This document shows positions 53,310 to 61,823 of a stretch of 64,000 bases of DNA, piece by piece (positions within the stretch are counted from its first letter, which is position 1; every line of letters starts with the position of its first letter). The notes beneath the pieces were generated by a model. It ran no database searches, was not told where the DNA came from, and saw nothing but the letters and a program-made list of their open reading frames with translations. Origin of the DNA: Leptotrichiaceae bacterium (GTDB lineage: Bacteria; Fusobacteriota; Fusobacteriia; Fusobacteriales; Leptotrichiaceae); contig JAGOWQ010000004.1 of the NCBI GenBank assembly GCA_018060185.1, positions 1-64,000 on the forward strand, read 5' to 3'. The position numbers were made by a program, and so were the translations under genes.

Positions 53310-54854
53310 TTATTTTAATACACTATCAGCCCAATTAAATAGTTCATCTAAATCATAATCTCCTCCGTGACCTTGTCCCCAAGGTACAGCAAAATCTACT
53401 GTTTTCCCTGAATTTTGAAGTTTTAAAGCCAATATAGCAGGAATAGCTAATGAAGTGTCCCTATCTTTTGCCCCGTGTCTAATTCTCCAATATTTACTTT
53501 CTGTTGTTCCTTTTTTACCTATATAATCATGTGGATTCATCATCTTTATTATTTTAGTATCTGCCATTTCACCATTAACTTTTGTATTCTCATAAGCATA
53601 CTTAGTAAAATGTTTATTATCTGTCGTACTATCTCCAAAAAGATTATTTTCCCCTGTAGATAAATCAACATTGTCAAAAGCTCCTGGAACTTTCATTCTC
53701 CCTACATATTTTATATATTCATCATAATTTAAATCTATTACTTTACCGTCTTTTATAGTTAAAAAACTAAACTCCGACAAATCTATTCCTTTAGATAAAG
53801 CTATATTTGCAGAATCTAAATAATATTTTTTTATTAATTCTTTAAAATTTCCATTCCCATTTTTATCCAAAGTTAAACTTTTTCCATTTTTATCTTTTAA
53901 TTTTAAATTATTTAAATAAGTTGGAAAAAGTACTTTTAATTCCTCTGATCTTTTAATCTCATCTGGAGTCATTGTTGATTCTATTGTCTTCCTTTGAACA
54001 TTGTAATCCAACATAGAAATCTCCATTCTCTGATAGTCATTTATACCGTTAAACATCCATTCGTAAGCAATATTAGCGTTATCTAAATTAGTTATAGGGC
54101 AGTAAGCTGATACTGCATATATATCATCTGTTCCTTGTGCTGCTCCCAATTCTTTTAAATAATGCTCATAATCTTTATTATTACCAGTTGCCCCAAGTAA
54201 AACTGATAATGCACCTCCAGCACTTGTACCATTAGATATTATTCTGTCAGCCCTTCCTGGCATATTTTTATCGTTGTATTTTAAATATTTTACTGCTGCT
54301 TTCAAATCAACTATTGCTGCTGGAGCTTTCCCTGTATATTTTTCATCTTTTTTAAGTGTCCTTCCTCTAGCTCCTGGTGCTGCTACTATATATCCTCTAG
54401 TTAAAGCTATTGTTAAAGAATTAGCTTTTCCATCTCTACCAACTCCTGGTTTACTAGCCATACCTGGCATATATCCCCCAACAGAATTAGGAAAAAATAT
54501 AGGAGCTGTACTTGCATTATATTTTCCAATTGTTCCGTTATTAAAATATTCTTCTGGGATATAGATATTTATAGTTTGATATTGTATATCTATAGGATTT
54601 TTAACATAAACTATATTTTCATACCCTCTGTATTTTATGGTTTTACCATCTACTAATGCTTCTTTTAAAGAATACTTTGTTATATCAAAATTTAAATCAT
54701 ATCCGTCAGATATTTTATTTAAAATATCTGTCTCTTTTATAGTTTCTTTATTATTTCTATCCATCATAGGTGGTCTTGTATTATTTTCTGCTGATGCTAT
54801 TATTGAAATAGACAAAGCAAATAGTAATATTTTTACTTTATTATTAATTCTCAT
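53310..54854 (-). CDS. Secreted tannase-like alpha/beta-hydrolase (subtype B tannase / carboxylesterase)
   Basis: Exported esterase of 514 residues. Signal peptide at residues 1-22 (ending IIASA). The nucleophile elbow is GTSAGG with serine 211, the motif of bacterial tannases (TanB type), and the oxyanion region is PNSVGGYMPG. The C-terminus has YWRIRHGAKDRDTSLAIPAI, carrying the probable acid, and VPWGQGHGGDYDLDELFNW with the catalytic histidine, both as in TanB-type enzymes. It should hydrolyse gallate or related esters outside the cytoplasm; the acceptor is uncertain. Stands alone between the sulfate operon and the ribosomal operon. Confidence 0.75.
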   Translation of the reverse strand: MRINNKVKILLFALSISIIASAENNTRPPMMDRNNKETIKETDILNKISDGYDLNFDITKYSLKEALVDGKTIKYRGYENIVYVKNPIDIQYQTINIYIPEEYFNNGTIGKYNASTAPIFFPNSVGGYMPGMASKPGVGRDGKANSLTIALTRGYIVAAPGARGRTLKKDEKYTGKAPAAIVDLKAAVKYLKYNDKNMPGRADRIISNGTSAGGALSVLLGATGNNKDYEHYLKELGAAQGTDDIYAVSAYCPITNLDNANIAYEWMFNGINDYQRMEISMLDYNVQRKTIESTMTPDEIKRSEELKVLFPTYLNNLKLKDKNGKSLTLDKNGNGNFKELIKKYYLDSANIALSKGIDLSEFSFLTIKDGKVIDLNYDEYIKYVGRMKVPGAFDNVDLSTGENNLFGDSTTDNKHFTKYAYENTKVNGEMADTKIIKMMNPHDYIGKKGTTESKYWRIRHGAKDRDTSLAIPAILALKLQNSGKTVDFAVPWGQGHGGDYDLDELFNWADSVLK

Positions 54855-54965
54855 GTTAGAATCCTTTCTTTTATATATAATTTATACTAATATTTTACAT
54901 TCTAAAATGTTACTTTCTCTTTTTATTTATATTATTTTTATCTTTGTATTTAAATTTTATTTAAT

Positions 54966-55010
54966 TATAAAAAGCATAGCTGTAAATGAGTATTAACTAT
55001 GCTTATATTT
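54966..55010 (-). terminator. Terminator of the infA-rplQ operon
   Basis: Stem aagcatag (54972-54979) and ctatgctt (54997-55004), 17-base loop, with a U run on the minus-strand transcript. It lies about 30 bp after rplQ. Confidence 0.78.
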
Positions 55011-55037
55011 ATTATATTTTTAAAAATTTTTATTTAA

Positions 55038-55427
55038 TTATACTAATTCGATTATTGCTAATTCAGCAGAATCTCCCTTTCTTACATCGGTTTTTATAAT
55101 TCTTGTATAACCACCGTTTCTTTCAGTATATTTAGGGGCAATTTCATTGAATATTTTAGCCACTGCTTCTTCATTTCTTAAAAAAGCAAATGCTTGCCTT
55201 CTAAAATGAATTGCTTTAGCTCTTTGGTCAACGTCATCTAAATTAAAAGTATTATATTTTTTACCTAAAGTTATTGCTTTTTCAACAAATTTTCTTAATT
55301 CTTTTGCTCTAGTAACTGTTGTTTCAATTCTTTCAGCTTTTACTAAAGAAATAGTCATATTTTTAAGCATAGCCAATCTATGATCACTTCTTCTACCTAA
55401 TTTTCTATATGATTTATTATGATTCAT
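55038..55427 (-). CDS. rplQ: 50S ribosomal protein L17
   Basis: 129-residue large-subunit protein. Starts [20 protein letters not shown], the standard L17 opening, with [19 protein letters not shown] and the closing [20 protein letters not shown]. Last gene of the operon, after rpoA, the usual bacterial order. Confidence 0.98.
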   Translation of the reverse strand: MNHNKSYRKLGRRSDHRLAMLKNMTISLVKAERIETTVTRAKELRKFVEKAITLGKKYNTFNLDDVDQRAKAIHFRRQAFAFLRNEEAVAKIFNEIAPKYTERNGGYTRIIKTDVRKGDSAELAIIELV

Positions 55428-55459
55428 TTGTTAGCTTCCCTCCTTGATTATAAATTTAT

Positions 55460-56431
55460 TTATTGGTTATTGGCTTCTTCACTCAAATCATAGCCAAGTT
55501 CTTTCATTTTATCAATGATTTCATTTAAGGATTTTCTTCCTAAATTTTTTATTTTTAATAATTCAATATATGTCATTGAAGTTAAATCTGATATTGTATT
55601 TACGCCTGCCTTTTTCAAACAGTTGTATGATCTAACAGTAAAATCTAATTCTTCGATTTTCATATCTTCAATATTGCTTTCAACTTCAGATATCATTGCT
55701 GAAATTTCATCTTCACTACTTCTATATTTGCTCATACTATTTCCAATATTAGTAAAAGGATTAATATGTATCGTTAATAAATCCACAGCATAAGATAGTG
55801 CATCTTGAATTTCAATACTTCCATCTGTTACAATTTCTAATATTAATTTATCATAATTTGTTACTCTACCAACCATAGTGTCTTCTACTGCATAGTTAAC
55901 TCTTTTTATAGGTGTGTATATAGCGTCAACAGCTAGATATCCTATTGGCCATCCTTCGGTATCTATTTCATCTGAAACTACAAATCCTTCACCAGAATCA
56001 ACTAAAAACTCCATATTTATCTCTTTATCTGTTGTTATAGTTGCTATTACTTGTTCAGGATTTATAACTTTTACACCTGGCTCAACTCTTATGTCTGCTG
56101 CTGTTACTAAAGCTGGTCCTTTTACTGATAATGTCATTTTTTTTTCTCCTGGTTCATCTGTCTCAACAACTATTTCTTTTATATTTAAAATAATGTCTGT
56201 TACAGCTTCTTTAACACCAGAAATAGTAGAAAATTCATTAAGAACTCCATCTATTCTAACACCTTTTATAGCTGATCCTGGAATTGATGATAACAATATT
56301 CTTCTTAACGCATTTCCAATAGTATTTCCATATCCTCTGTATAGAGGCTCTAATATATATTTAGCATTATATTGGCTTTCTTTTTCCTCTGTTAATTTTA
56401 TATTTTTAGCTATTTTTTCAATATTTAACAA
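55460..56431 (-). CDS. rpoA: RNA polymerase alpha subunit
   Basis: 323 residues. The N-terminal assembly domain (YILEPLYRGYGNTIGNALRR, about residues 26-45; LLSSIPGSAIKGVRIDGVLNEF) is followed by a flexible linker near 235-250 and the C-terminal domain with the helix-hairpin-helix ELDFTVRSYNCLKKAGVNTI and KIKNLGRKSLNEI. Standard length and place between rpsD and rplQ. The HHH domain could contact upstream AT-rich promoter elements. Confidence 0.98.
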   Translation of the reverse strand: MLNIEKIAKNIKLTEEKESQYNAKYILEPLYRGYGNTIGNALRRILLSSIPGSAIKGVRIDGVLNEFSTISGVKEAVTDIILNIKEIVVETDEPGEKKMTLSVKGPALVTAADIRVEPGVKVINPEQVIATITTDKEINMEFLVDSGEGFVVSDEIDTEGWPIGYLAVDAIYTPIKRVNYAVEDTMVGRVTNYDKLILEIVTDGSIEIQDALSYAVDLLTIHINPFTNIGNSMSKYRSSEDEISAMISEVESNIEDMKIEELDFTVRSYNCLKKAGVNTISDLTSMTYIELLKIKNLGRKSLNEIIDKMKELGYDLSEEANNQ

Positions 56432-56461
56432 GCTAAATCATCTCCTTGGATTAAAATATTA

Positions 56462-57049
56462 TTATCTAGAATAGAACTCGATAATCATTGCCTCATTGAT
56501 TTCAAAGTCAATTGCATCTCTTCCGGGATTTTCCAATACTTTAGCTGTTAATGTACCTTCTTCTAATGATAACCATCCTGGAACAGTTTTTTGCCCCACT
56601 GATTCTTTAATTATAGATAGTTCTTTTGAATTTTCTTTTATTGAAAGCACATCTCCTTGTTTTACTCTGTATGATGCAATATTAACTCTTTTTCCATTTA
56701 TTAAAATATGACCATGACTAACAATTTGTCTAGCTTGTCTTCTTGTTGTTCCAAATCCTAATCTATAAATAACATTGTCTAGTCTTCTTTCTAAATATTG
56801 AAGTAATAATTCCCCTGTTACTCCATCTTTTCTTGTTGCTTCTTCATATAATTTATAAAATTGTTTTTCTTGTACTCCATAAACAAATCTAGCTTTTTGC
56901 TTTTCTCTTAACTGTGTTCCATATTCAGTTAATTTTCTATTTGCATTTGGTCTTATATTTCTATTTGATTTTTTATTCACTCCTAGAATGCTTGGCTCTA
57001 ATCCAAGATTTCTACATTTTTTTAAAACCGGCTGTCTATTTCTTGCCAT
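56462..57049 (-). CDS. rpsD: 30S ribosomal protein S4
   Basis: 195 residues, primary 16S binder. MARNRQPVLKKCRNLGLEPS opening, LLQYLERRLDNVIYRLGFGT and the S4 RNA-binding domain (ARQIVSHGHILINGKRVNI, about residues 103-121). The N-terminal zinc-ribbon cysteines of some S4 proteins are not present (single C12), so this is the zinc-free form. S4 often represses its own operon; a candidate leader is noted upstream of rpsM. Confidence 0.98.
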   Translation of the reverse strand: MARNRQPVLKKCRNLGLEPSILGVNKKSNRNIRPNANRKLTEYGTQLREKQKARFVYGVQEKQFYKLYEEATRKDGVTGELLLQYLERRLDNVIYRLGFGTTRRQARQIVSHGHILINGKRVNIASYRVKQGDVLSIKENSKELSIIKESVGQKTVPGWLSLEEGTLTAKVLENPGRDAIDFEINEAMIIEFYSR

Positions 57050-57077
57050 TTATCTATATCCTCCTTATTTAATAAAT

Positions 57078-57467
57078 TTACGGTCTTCTCTTTTTAGGTG
57101 GTCTTGCACCATTATGAGGAACAGGTGTTATATCAACTATTCTAGTTACTTCTAATCCAGTTGCTTGTATTGATCTTATACAAGCTTCTCTTCCTGATCC
57201 TGGTCCTTTTATTTTGATTTCTATTTGTTTCATTCCATTTTCTATAGCAACTTGTGCTGCCTGTTCAGCTGCTATTTGAGCCGCGAAAGGAGTTCCTTTT
57301 TTAGTTCCTTTAAAGCCTGAAGTTCCTCCTGATTTCCAAATTACTACTTTTCCTTCTGCATCTGTTATAGTTACAACAGTATTATTAAAAGTAGAATGTA
57401 TGTATGCCATTCCAATAGGAATATTTTTTAATTTTTTCTTTTTTGAAACTGCTGATTTTTTAGCCAC
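57078..57467 (-). CDS. rpsK: 30S ribosomal protein S11
   Basis: 129 residues with the basic start [16 protein letters not shown] and conserved [33 protein letters not shown] and the C-terminal [18 protein letters not shown], all diagnostic of S11. Gene order rpsM-rpsK-rpsD as usual. Confidence 0.98.
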   Translation of the reverse strand: MAKKSAVSKKKKLKNIPIGMAYIHSTFNNTVVTITDAEGKVVIWKSGGTSGFKGTKKGTPFAAQIAAEQAAQVAIENGMKQIEIKIKGPGSGREACIRSIQATGLEVTRIVDITPVPHNGARPPKKRRP

Positions 57468-57493
57468 TTATGGTTTCCTCCTTAACTTAAAAT

Positions 57494-57859
57494 TTATTTT
57501 TTCTTAGCTATTGCCATTTTTACAGGACCTTTTCTAGTTCTTGCGTTTGTTTTAGTCTTTTGTCCTCTTACAGGCAATCCATTTCTATGTCTTAACCCTC
57601 TATAACTTTTAATATCAAGTAGCCTTTTGATATTAAGTCTGATTTCTTTTCTCAATTCTCCCTCAATTTTGTACTCTTCTACTGCTGTTCTTATTTTACC
57701 TACTTGTTCTTCTGTCAAGTCTTTTACTTTAGTGTCTTTATCAACACCTACTTTTTCTAAAATCTCGTTTGAAGTACTTTTCCCGACTCCAAAGATATAA
57801 GTTAAAGAAATTTCAACTCTTTTATTTCTTGGAATATCTACTCCCGCTATTCTAGCCAA
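57494..57859 (-). CDS. rpsM: 30S ribosomal protein S13
   Basis: 121 residues. [20 protein letters not shown] at the start and [20 protein letters not shown] near the end are S13 signatures. The start is TTG at 57859, with GAGGAGG seven bases upstream. Frames extending further upstream (to 57943) lack homology and would run through the ribosome site. First gene after a 193-bp leader that separates it from rpmJ. Confidence 0.95.
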   Translation of the reverse strand: MARIAGVDIPRNKRVEISLTYIFGVGKSTSNEILEKVGVDKDTKVKDLTEEQVGKIRTAVEEYKIEGELRKEIRLNIKRLLDIKSYRGLRHRNGLPVRGQKTKTNARTRKGPVKMAIAKKK

Positions 57860-58052
57860 ATCTTTTCCTCCTCTGTTTTTGATATTTTTAATCTTCTTCA
57901 ATATGCCCTCACATAAGTAAACAAGGATAAGCTCTACAGCCAAACATATCTTTACAATTTCTATAACATATCATATTTCCTATTATTATATAATATAATT
58001 AATATAATATAATTAAATAAAAATTTTTCAGATTGCTCTTTTGTTTTGATTA
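57860..58052 (-). promoter_or_regulatory. Leader region between rpmJ and rpsM, possible internal promoter or r-protein leader
   Basis: A 193-bp gap in an otherwise tightly packed ribosomal operon. The distal half is a run of TATAAT-like repeats; the half nearer rpsM is less AT-rich (around 57900-57955, with segments GUUUGGCUGUAGAGC and CUUAUGUGAGGGCAUAU), suggesting a structured RNA. In other bacteria S4 binds an RNA here (alpha operon leader). I cannot fold it convincingly by eye, so this is only a candidate. Confidence 0.35.
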
Positions 58053-58166
58053 TTATCCTTGTATTTGCTTATGTTTAGGGTTTTCACATATAATTCTTAC
58101 TTTTCCGTGACGTTTAATTATTTTACACTTATCACAGATAGGTTTTACTGAAGCTTTTACTTTCAC
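58053..58166 (-). CDS. rpmJ: 50S ribosomal protein L36
   Basis: 37-residue zinc protein with [20 protein letters not shown] and NPKHKQ: three cysteines and a histidine (C-x2-C...C-x4-H), the zinc-binding L36 form. Start is GTG at 58166 with GGAGG seven bases upstream; longer frames upstream lack homology. Follows infA by 25 bp. Confidence 0.96.
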   Translation of the reverse strand: MKVKASVKPICDKCKIIKRHGKVRIICENPKHKQIQG

Positions 58167-58191
58167 TAAAAACCCTCCTTCCAAAATAATG

Positions 58192-58410
58192 TTATTTTTT
58201 TCTATACACAATTCTCCCTCTCGATAAATCATACGGTGATACTTCAACCGTAACTTTATCTCCTGGCAATATCTTGATATAGTTCATTCTCATTTTACCT
58301 GAGATATGTCCTAATACTTCATGTCCGTTTTCTAATCTTACTTGGAACATTGCATTTGGCAAGGCTTCTATTATTTCACCTTCCAATTCTAGAACATCTT
58401 GTTTTGCCAT
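58192..58410 (-). CDS. infA: Translation initiation factor IF-1
   Basis: 72-residue OB-fold protein: [40 protein letters not shown] and [11 protein letters not shown] are diagnostic. Start ATG at 58410 with GAGGTGA upstream; an in-frame extension to 58434 is ignored because it contains the ribosome site and part of the promoter. First gene of the infA-rplQ operon. Confidence 0.97.
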   Translation of the reverse strand: MAKQDVLELEGEIIEALPNAMFQVRLENGHEVLGHISGKMRMNYIKILPGDKVTVEVSPYDLSRGRIVYRKK

Positions 58411-58433
58411 AAAAATCACCTCGGATCCTTTCA

Positions 58434-58462
58434 ATTATAACAAAAATTTTGAAAAATGTCCA
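58434..58462 (-). promoter_or_regulatory. Proximal promoter of infA operon
   Basis: TGGACA at 58462-58457, 17-base spacer ending TTGT, exact TATAAT at 58439-58434. Start near 58427, very close to infA (short leader). Confidence 0.75.
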
Positions 58463-58566
58463 GTTTTTTTAATACTTTCGCATTTTCAAAAATAACAAAT
58501 AGATTTACAATAAAAATATCAGCATTTCTACTGACAATGTAATCTACTTTTTAGTTAAGCCCATAC

Positions 58567-58595
58567 ATTATATAATATTTTTTTTATTTTGTCTA
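58567..58595 (-). promoter_or_regulatory. Distal promoter upstream of infA
   Basis: TAGACA at 58595-58590, 17-base spacer, exact TATAAT at 58572-58567. It lies 133 bp upstream of the proximal promoter. A small terminator-like hairpin (GUCAG/CUGAU, then AUUUUUAUUG) lies between the two, so RNA from this promoter could be partly terminated. Confidence 0.55.
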
Positions 58596-58683
58596 GTTTT
58601 TTTATAGTTTAAATTTTTAACTATATAAAAAATATTGTTTAATTTATATCACTAAGATTAAAATATATAAAATTTTATTAACT

Positions 58684-58734
58684 AAAAAACCTTTGAATAA
58701 GAATTTTTTACATTCAAATATTCAAAAGTTTTTT
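58684..58734 (-). terminator. Terminator after map
   Basis: 16-bp stem with one mismatch: aaaaaacctttgaata (58684-58699) and tattcaaaagtttttt (58719-58734), followed by U on the minus transcript. It ends adk-map 17 bp after the map stop and separates it from infA. Confidence 0.83.
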
Positions 58735-58750
58735 AATTTTTATATTTTTA

Positions 58751-59524
58751 CTAATCTTTAACACTTAAGATTACAGGTTTACCATCAATAATTGCTAGAC
58801 TATGTTCATATTGTGCTGATCTTGAACCGTCTTTAGTTACTGCTGTCCACATATCTTTTAATATCTTAACATGATACTCTCCCACATTTACCATTGGTTC
58901 TATAGTAATAACCATTCCATTTTCTATTTTAGCTCCTGTTCCTTCTTTACCATAGTTAGGTATCATGGGATCTTCATGCATATGTTTTCCTACTCCATGT
59001 CCTGCAAAATCTCTAACTAGAGAAAAACCAAAACTTTCAACATATTTTTGAATTGCATAACCTATATCTCCTACCCTATTTCCTACTCTTGCTATTTCTA
59101 TACCTATTTCCCTTGCTTTTTCAGTAACTTCCATTAATTTTTTAGATGTTTCATCAATTTCTCCTACAGCATATGTAATGGCAGCATCTCCGTAGTAACC
59201 ATCTAATATAGTAACCGTATCTACTGTTAAAATATCGCCTTCTTTCAATATTTTGTCCTTTTTAGGAATACCGTGAACGACTTCTTCATTTACAGAAATA
59301 CAAGTTGCTGCTGGATAAGGAGGATAAGGGCTACCTATATCATAATTTTTAGTCCCAGGTATAGCTCCTTGACTTTTTATATAATCTTCTGATATTTGAT
59401 CCAACTCATATGTGCTTATACCAGCTTTAATATATTTAGGTAAAACATCTTCAAAAAGTTTTGCTATTATTTCATTTGCTTTTTTTATCTTTTTTATTTC
59501 ATCTAATGTTTTATAAATTATCAT
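58751..59524 (-). CDS. map: Methionine aminopeptidase, type I
   Basis: Removes initiator methionine. 257 residues with the five metal ligands in expected contexts: DTVTILDGYYGDAA (two aspartates, about residues 101-114), GHGVGKHMHEDP (histidine, about 175-186), TIEPMVNVG (glutamate) and YEHSLAII (glutamate). No N-terminal zinc extension. Lies 41 bp after adk and ends at a terminator, so it is separated from infA, unlike the common adk-map-infA run. Confidence 0.97.
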   Translation of the reverse strand: MIIYKTLDEIKKIKKANEIIAKLFEDVLPKYIKAGISTYELDQISEDYIKSQGAIPGTKNYDIGSPYPPYPAATCISVNEEVVHGIPKKDKILKEGDILTVDTVTILDGYYGDAAITYAVGEIDETSKKLMEVTEKAREIGIEIARVGNRVGDIGYAIQKYVESFGFSLVRDFAGHGVGKHMHEDPMIPNYGKEGTGAKIENGMVITIEPMVNVGEYHVKILKDMWTAVTKDGSRSAQYEHSLAIIDGKPVILSVKD

Positions 59525-59565
59525 CTTAGTACTTCTTTCTATTTAGATTATTTAAGTTTCTATTT

Positions 59566-60198
59566 TTAATTTTCTAGTATTTCAATTATATCTTCAGTTA
59601 TTTTTTCTAGTCCTTTTTTTATACAATCAATTTCAAAAACTTTCCCCTGTTTTTTGTAATAACCAAGAACTGGTTCTGTCTGTTCTTTATAAATTGCAAG
59701 TCTATTCTTTACAGTTTCTTCATTGTCATCTGCTCTTTGTTCTAAATCTTCTTCTTTTTCGTCTACAGGAGGATTATATTTTATATGATATATTTTCCCT
59801 GTAGTTTTAGACACTCTTCTCCCTGTTATTCTTTCTATAATTTCTTCATCACTAACATTCAAAGCTATTACTTTGTCTATTTGTTTTCCTATTTTTTTTA
59901 ATATTTCATCTAAACTTTTAGCTTGTACAAGAGTTCTTGGAAATCCATCTAAAATAAATCCTTTTTCACAGTCATTATCTTGTAATCTTTCTTCTACTAA
60001 TCCATTTACTATTTCATCAGAAACTAATTTTCCTTGATCCATCAATTTTTTTGCTTCTAAACCAAGCTGAGTTTGATTTGATATAGCTGTTCTTAGTATA
60101 TCACCCGTAGATATTTGAGGTATTTCATATTTTTTAATTAATTCTTTTGCTTGAGTTCCTTTTCCAGCTCCTGGAGCACCAAATAATATTATATTCAT
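59566..60198 (-). CDS. adk: Adenylate kinase
   Basis: Interconverts AMP, ADP and ATP. 210 residues: P-loop GAPGAGKGTQ (residues 7-16), AMP-binding STGDILRTAI, FILDGFPRTLVQAK (about 81-94) and the LID start GRRVSKTTGKIYHIKYNPP. The LID has no four-cysteine zinc site. Normally adk follows secY; here secY is absent and adk starts its own transcript. There is no ribosome site next to ATG 60198: the nearest, AAAGGAG at 60248-60254, lies beyond a hairpin. Confidence 0.97.
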   Translation of the reverse strand: MNIILFGAPGAGKGTQAKELIKKYEIPQISTGDILRTAISNQTQLGLEAKKLMDQGKLVSDEIVNGLVEERLQDNDCEKGFILDGFPRTLVQAKSLDEILKKIGKQIDKVIALNVSDEEIIERITGRRVSKTTGKIYHIKYNPPVDEKEEDLEQRADDNEETVKNRLAIYKEQTEPVLGYYKKQGKVFEIDCIKKGLEKITEDIIEILEN

Positions 60199-60254
60199 GT
60201 TATTTTATTGTATGATTTTAAAAGTTTTTTACTTTATAAATCATACTCTCCTTT
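60199..60254 (-). promoter_or_regulatory. Hairpin between Shine-Dalgarno and start codon of adk
   Basis: On the minus-strand RNA, AAAGGAG (60254-60248) is followed by a 16-base arm (60246-60231) pairing with a second arm (60225-60210) at 14 of 16 positions, loop AAAAA, then 11 unpaired bases and AUG. If the hairpin forms, the ribosome site comes within about 12 bases of the start. A tiny ORF (MIYKVKNF, 60244-60218) starts inside the hairpin and could instead load ribosomes by coupling. Confidence 0.6.
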
Positions 60255-60293
60255 CTATAATTTATTTTTATTAATTTATCATATTTCACAATT

Positions 60294-60322
60294 ATTTTAT
60301 CACACTTTAAAGAAAAATTGAA
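60294..60322 (-). promoter_or_regulatory. Probable promoter of adk-map
   Basis: Extended minus-10 TGTGATAAAAT with TAAAAT at 60299-60294, 17-base spacer and weak TTCAAT at 60322-60317. Best match in the divergent 230-bp gap to the malY-like gene. Confidence 0.45.
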
Positions 60323-60350
60323 TTGTAATAGATATTATTTTTTACATTTC

Positions 60351-60379
60351 TTGTTTTTTTTTTCTCAAAATGATATTAT
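60351..60379 (+). promoter_or_regulatory. Probable promoter of the malY/patB-like gene
   Basis: TTGTTT at 60351-60356, 17-base spacer ending TGA, TATTAT at 60374-60379. Start near 60386, about 40 bases before ATG 60428, which follows GGGAG. Confidence 0.5.
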
Positions 60380-60427
60380 TTTATTGTTAAAATTAAAAAA
60401 TATATTTTGAAATAAGGGAGAGTTTTT

Positions 60428-61612
60428 ATGAAATACAATTTTGATGAAATTATAGATAGAAAAAATAACCATTCAGTTAAATACAACGAACTTAGTCGTT
60501 TTGGCACAGATGATGTTATTCCTTTATGGATTGCCGATATGGATTTTAAAACTGCAGAACCTGTAATTAAAGCTTTAAGAGAAAAAGTTGAACACGGTAT
60601 ATTTGGATACGTTTATAGACCTGATGAATACTTTCAATCATTTATAAATTGGCAAAAAAAGAGATTTGGATGGGATGTAAAAAAAGAGCTTATAAGTTTT
60701 AGTATTGGAGTTGTTCCTTCCCTTGGAACACTAATTAAACAATATTCTGAAAAAGGAGATAAAATTCTAATACAACCTCCTGTTTACTCAGAATTTTATG
60801 ATATTACTTTAGATAATGAAAGAATTGTTTTAGAAAATAAGTTTAAAGAAGAAAATGGGAACTTTATTTTAGATTTAAATGATTTTGAAGAGAAATTAAA
60901 ACAAAATCCTAAATTATTCATATTATGTAATCCTCACAACCCTTTAGGTCATGTTTGGAGCATTGAAGAATTAAAATCAATGGGTAATTTATGTATAAAA
61001 TATAATGTCCCTATTGTTTCAGACGAAATTCATGCTGATTTAACTTTATGGGGAGAAAAGCATATTCCTATGGCTAGTGTTTCTGAAAAAATAAGGCAAA
61101 ATACCATAACATGCACTTCTACAGGAAAAGCTTTTAATCTAGCAGGTATGCAATCTGCTACCATTGTGTTTAATAATTTAGAAGAAAAAGGAAAATTTGA
61201 TAAATTTTGGAAAGATCTTGAAGTACATAGAAATAATCCATTTAATTTAGTTGCAACTATGGCAGCTTATTCTGATGAAGGTGAAGAATATTTAAATCAA
61301 CTTATTAAATATATTGAAGGAAATATAATTTATTTAAATGACTTCTTTAAAGAAAATATTAAAGAATTAAAACCTAATAAACCTAAAGCAACTTATTTAA
61401 TTTGGATTGATTGTCGAGATTTTTCAAAAAAACATGGCTTTAATCAAAAACAGCTAGAAGAATTTTTTATAAAAAACGCTAAATTAGGATTAAATTCTTG
61501 TCGTGTATTTAATCACGGTTCCAGTGGTTTTATGCGTCTAAATGTTGCTTGCCCAAGATCAATTCTTGAAAAGGCATTAAATCAGCTAAAAGATGCTGTT
61601 AATAATTTATAA
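60428..61612 (+). CDS. PatB/MalY-type C-S lyase (cystathionine beta-lyase-like aminotransferase)
   Basis: PLP enzyme of fold type I, 394 residues, of the MalY/PatB branch. Landmarks: opening FDEIIDRKNNHSVKYNELSR, PLWIADMDFKTAEPV (about residues 32-46), LCNPHNPLGHVWS (about 161-173), SDEIHADLTLWG, and the PLP lysine in TSTGKAFNLAG (about 234-244). These enzymes split cystathionine or cysteine conjugates to homocysteine or thiols, pyruvate and ammonia, linking cysteine to methionine. It fits the sulfur genes nearby but is transcribed alone; the only plus-strand gene in this half. Confidence 0.88.
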   Translation: MKYNFDEIIDRKNNHSVKYNELSRFGTDDVIPLWIADMDFKTAEPVIKALREKVEHGIFGYVYRPDEYFQSFINWQKKRFGWDVKKELISFSIGVVPSLGTLIKQYSEKGDKILIQPPVYSEFYDITLDNERIVLENKFKEENGNFILDLNDFEEKLKQNPKLFILCNPHNPLGHVWSIEELKSMGNLCIKYNVPIVSDEIHADLTLWGEKHIPMASVSEKIRQNTITCTSTGKAFNLAGMQSATIVFNNLEEKGKFDKFWKDLEVHRNNPFNLVATMAAYSDEGEEYLNQLIKYIEGNIIYLNDFFKENIKELKPNKPKATYLIWIDCRDFSKKHGFNQKQLEEFFIKNAKLGLNSCRVFNHGSSGFMRLNVACPRSILEKALNQLKDAVNNL

Positions 61613-61689
61613 TATTAAAAAATCATATAAACAAACAAAACTTATTTTACATATGAATTATAAATTTTTAATGATAAATATATTTATAT

Positions 61690-61736
61690 AAAAAAGATCT
61701 ACGTGAGATATATTTTATTACTCTAAGATCTTTTTT
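61690..61736. terminator. Bidirectional terminator between malY-like gene and lacZ
   Basis: Perfect 11-bp stem: aaaaaagatct (61690-61700) and agatctttttt (61726-61736), 25-base loop. Serves the two convergent genes. Confidence 0.8.
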
Positions 61737-61823
61737 ATTTTATTAAATTATATATTTTAAATAACTAAAATTTTATACAAACATTAAAATAAATTTTTTA
61801 ATTATTTATATTCATTTTAAATT

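Noticed and set aside
53475-53663. Plus-strand ORF of 62 codons opposite the tannase-like gene, and many similar ones across the window
   Set aside because: Such ORFs are antisense shadows of long minus-strand genes, rich in Phe, Leu and Ser from reverse-complemented AT-rich codons, with no ribosome sites or domain signals.
58520-58575. Tiny ORF (ATG TAT GGG CTT AAC TAA) after the distal infA promoter as a leader peptide
   Set aside because: No ribosome site, ordinary codons and only a weak hairpin after it; nothing ties it to infA control.
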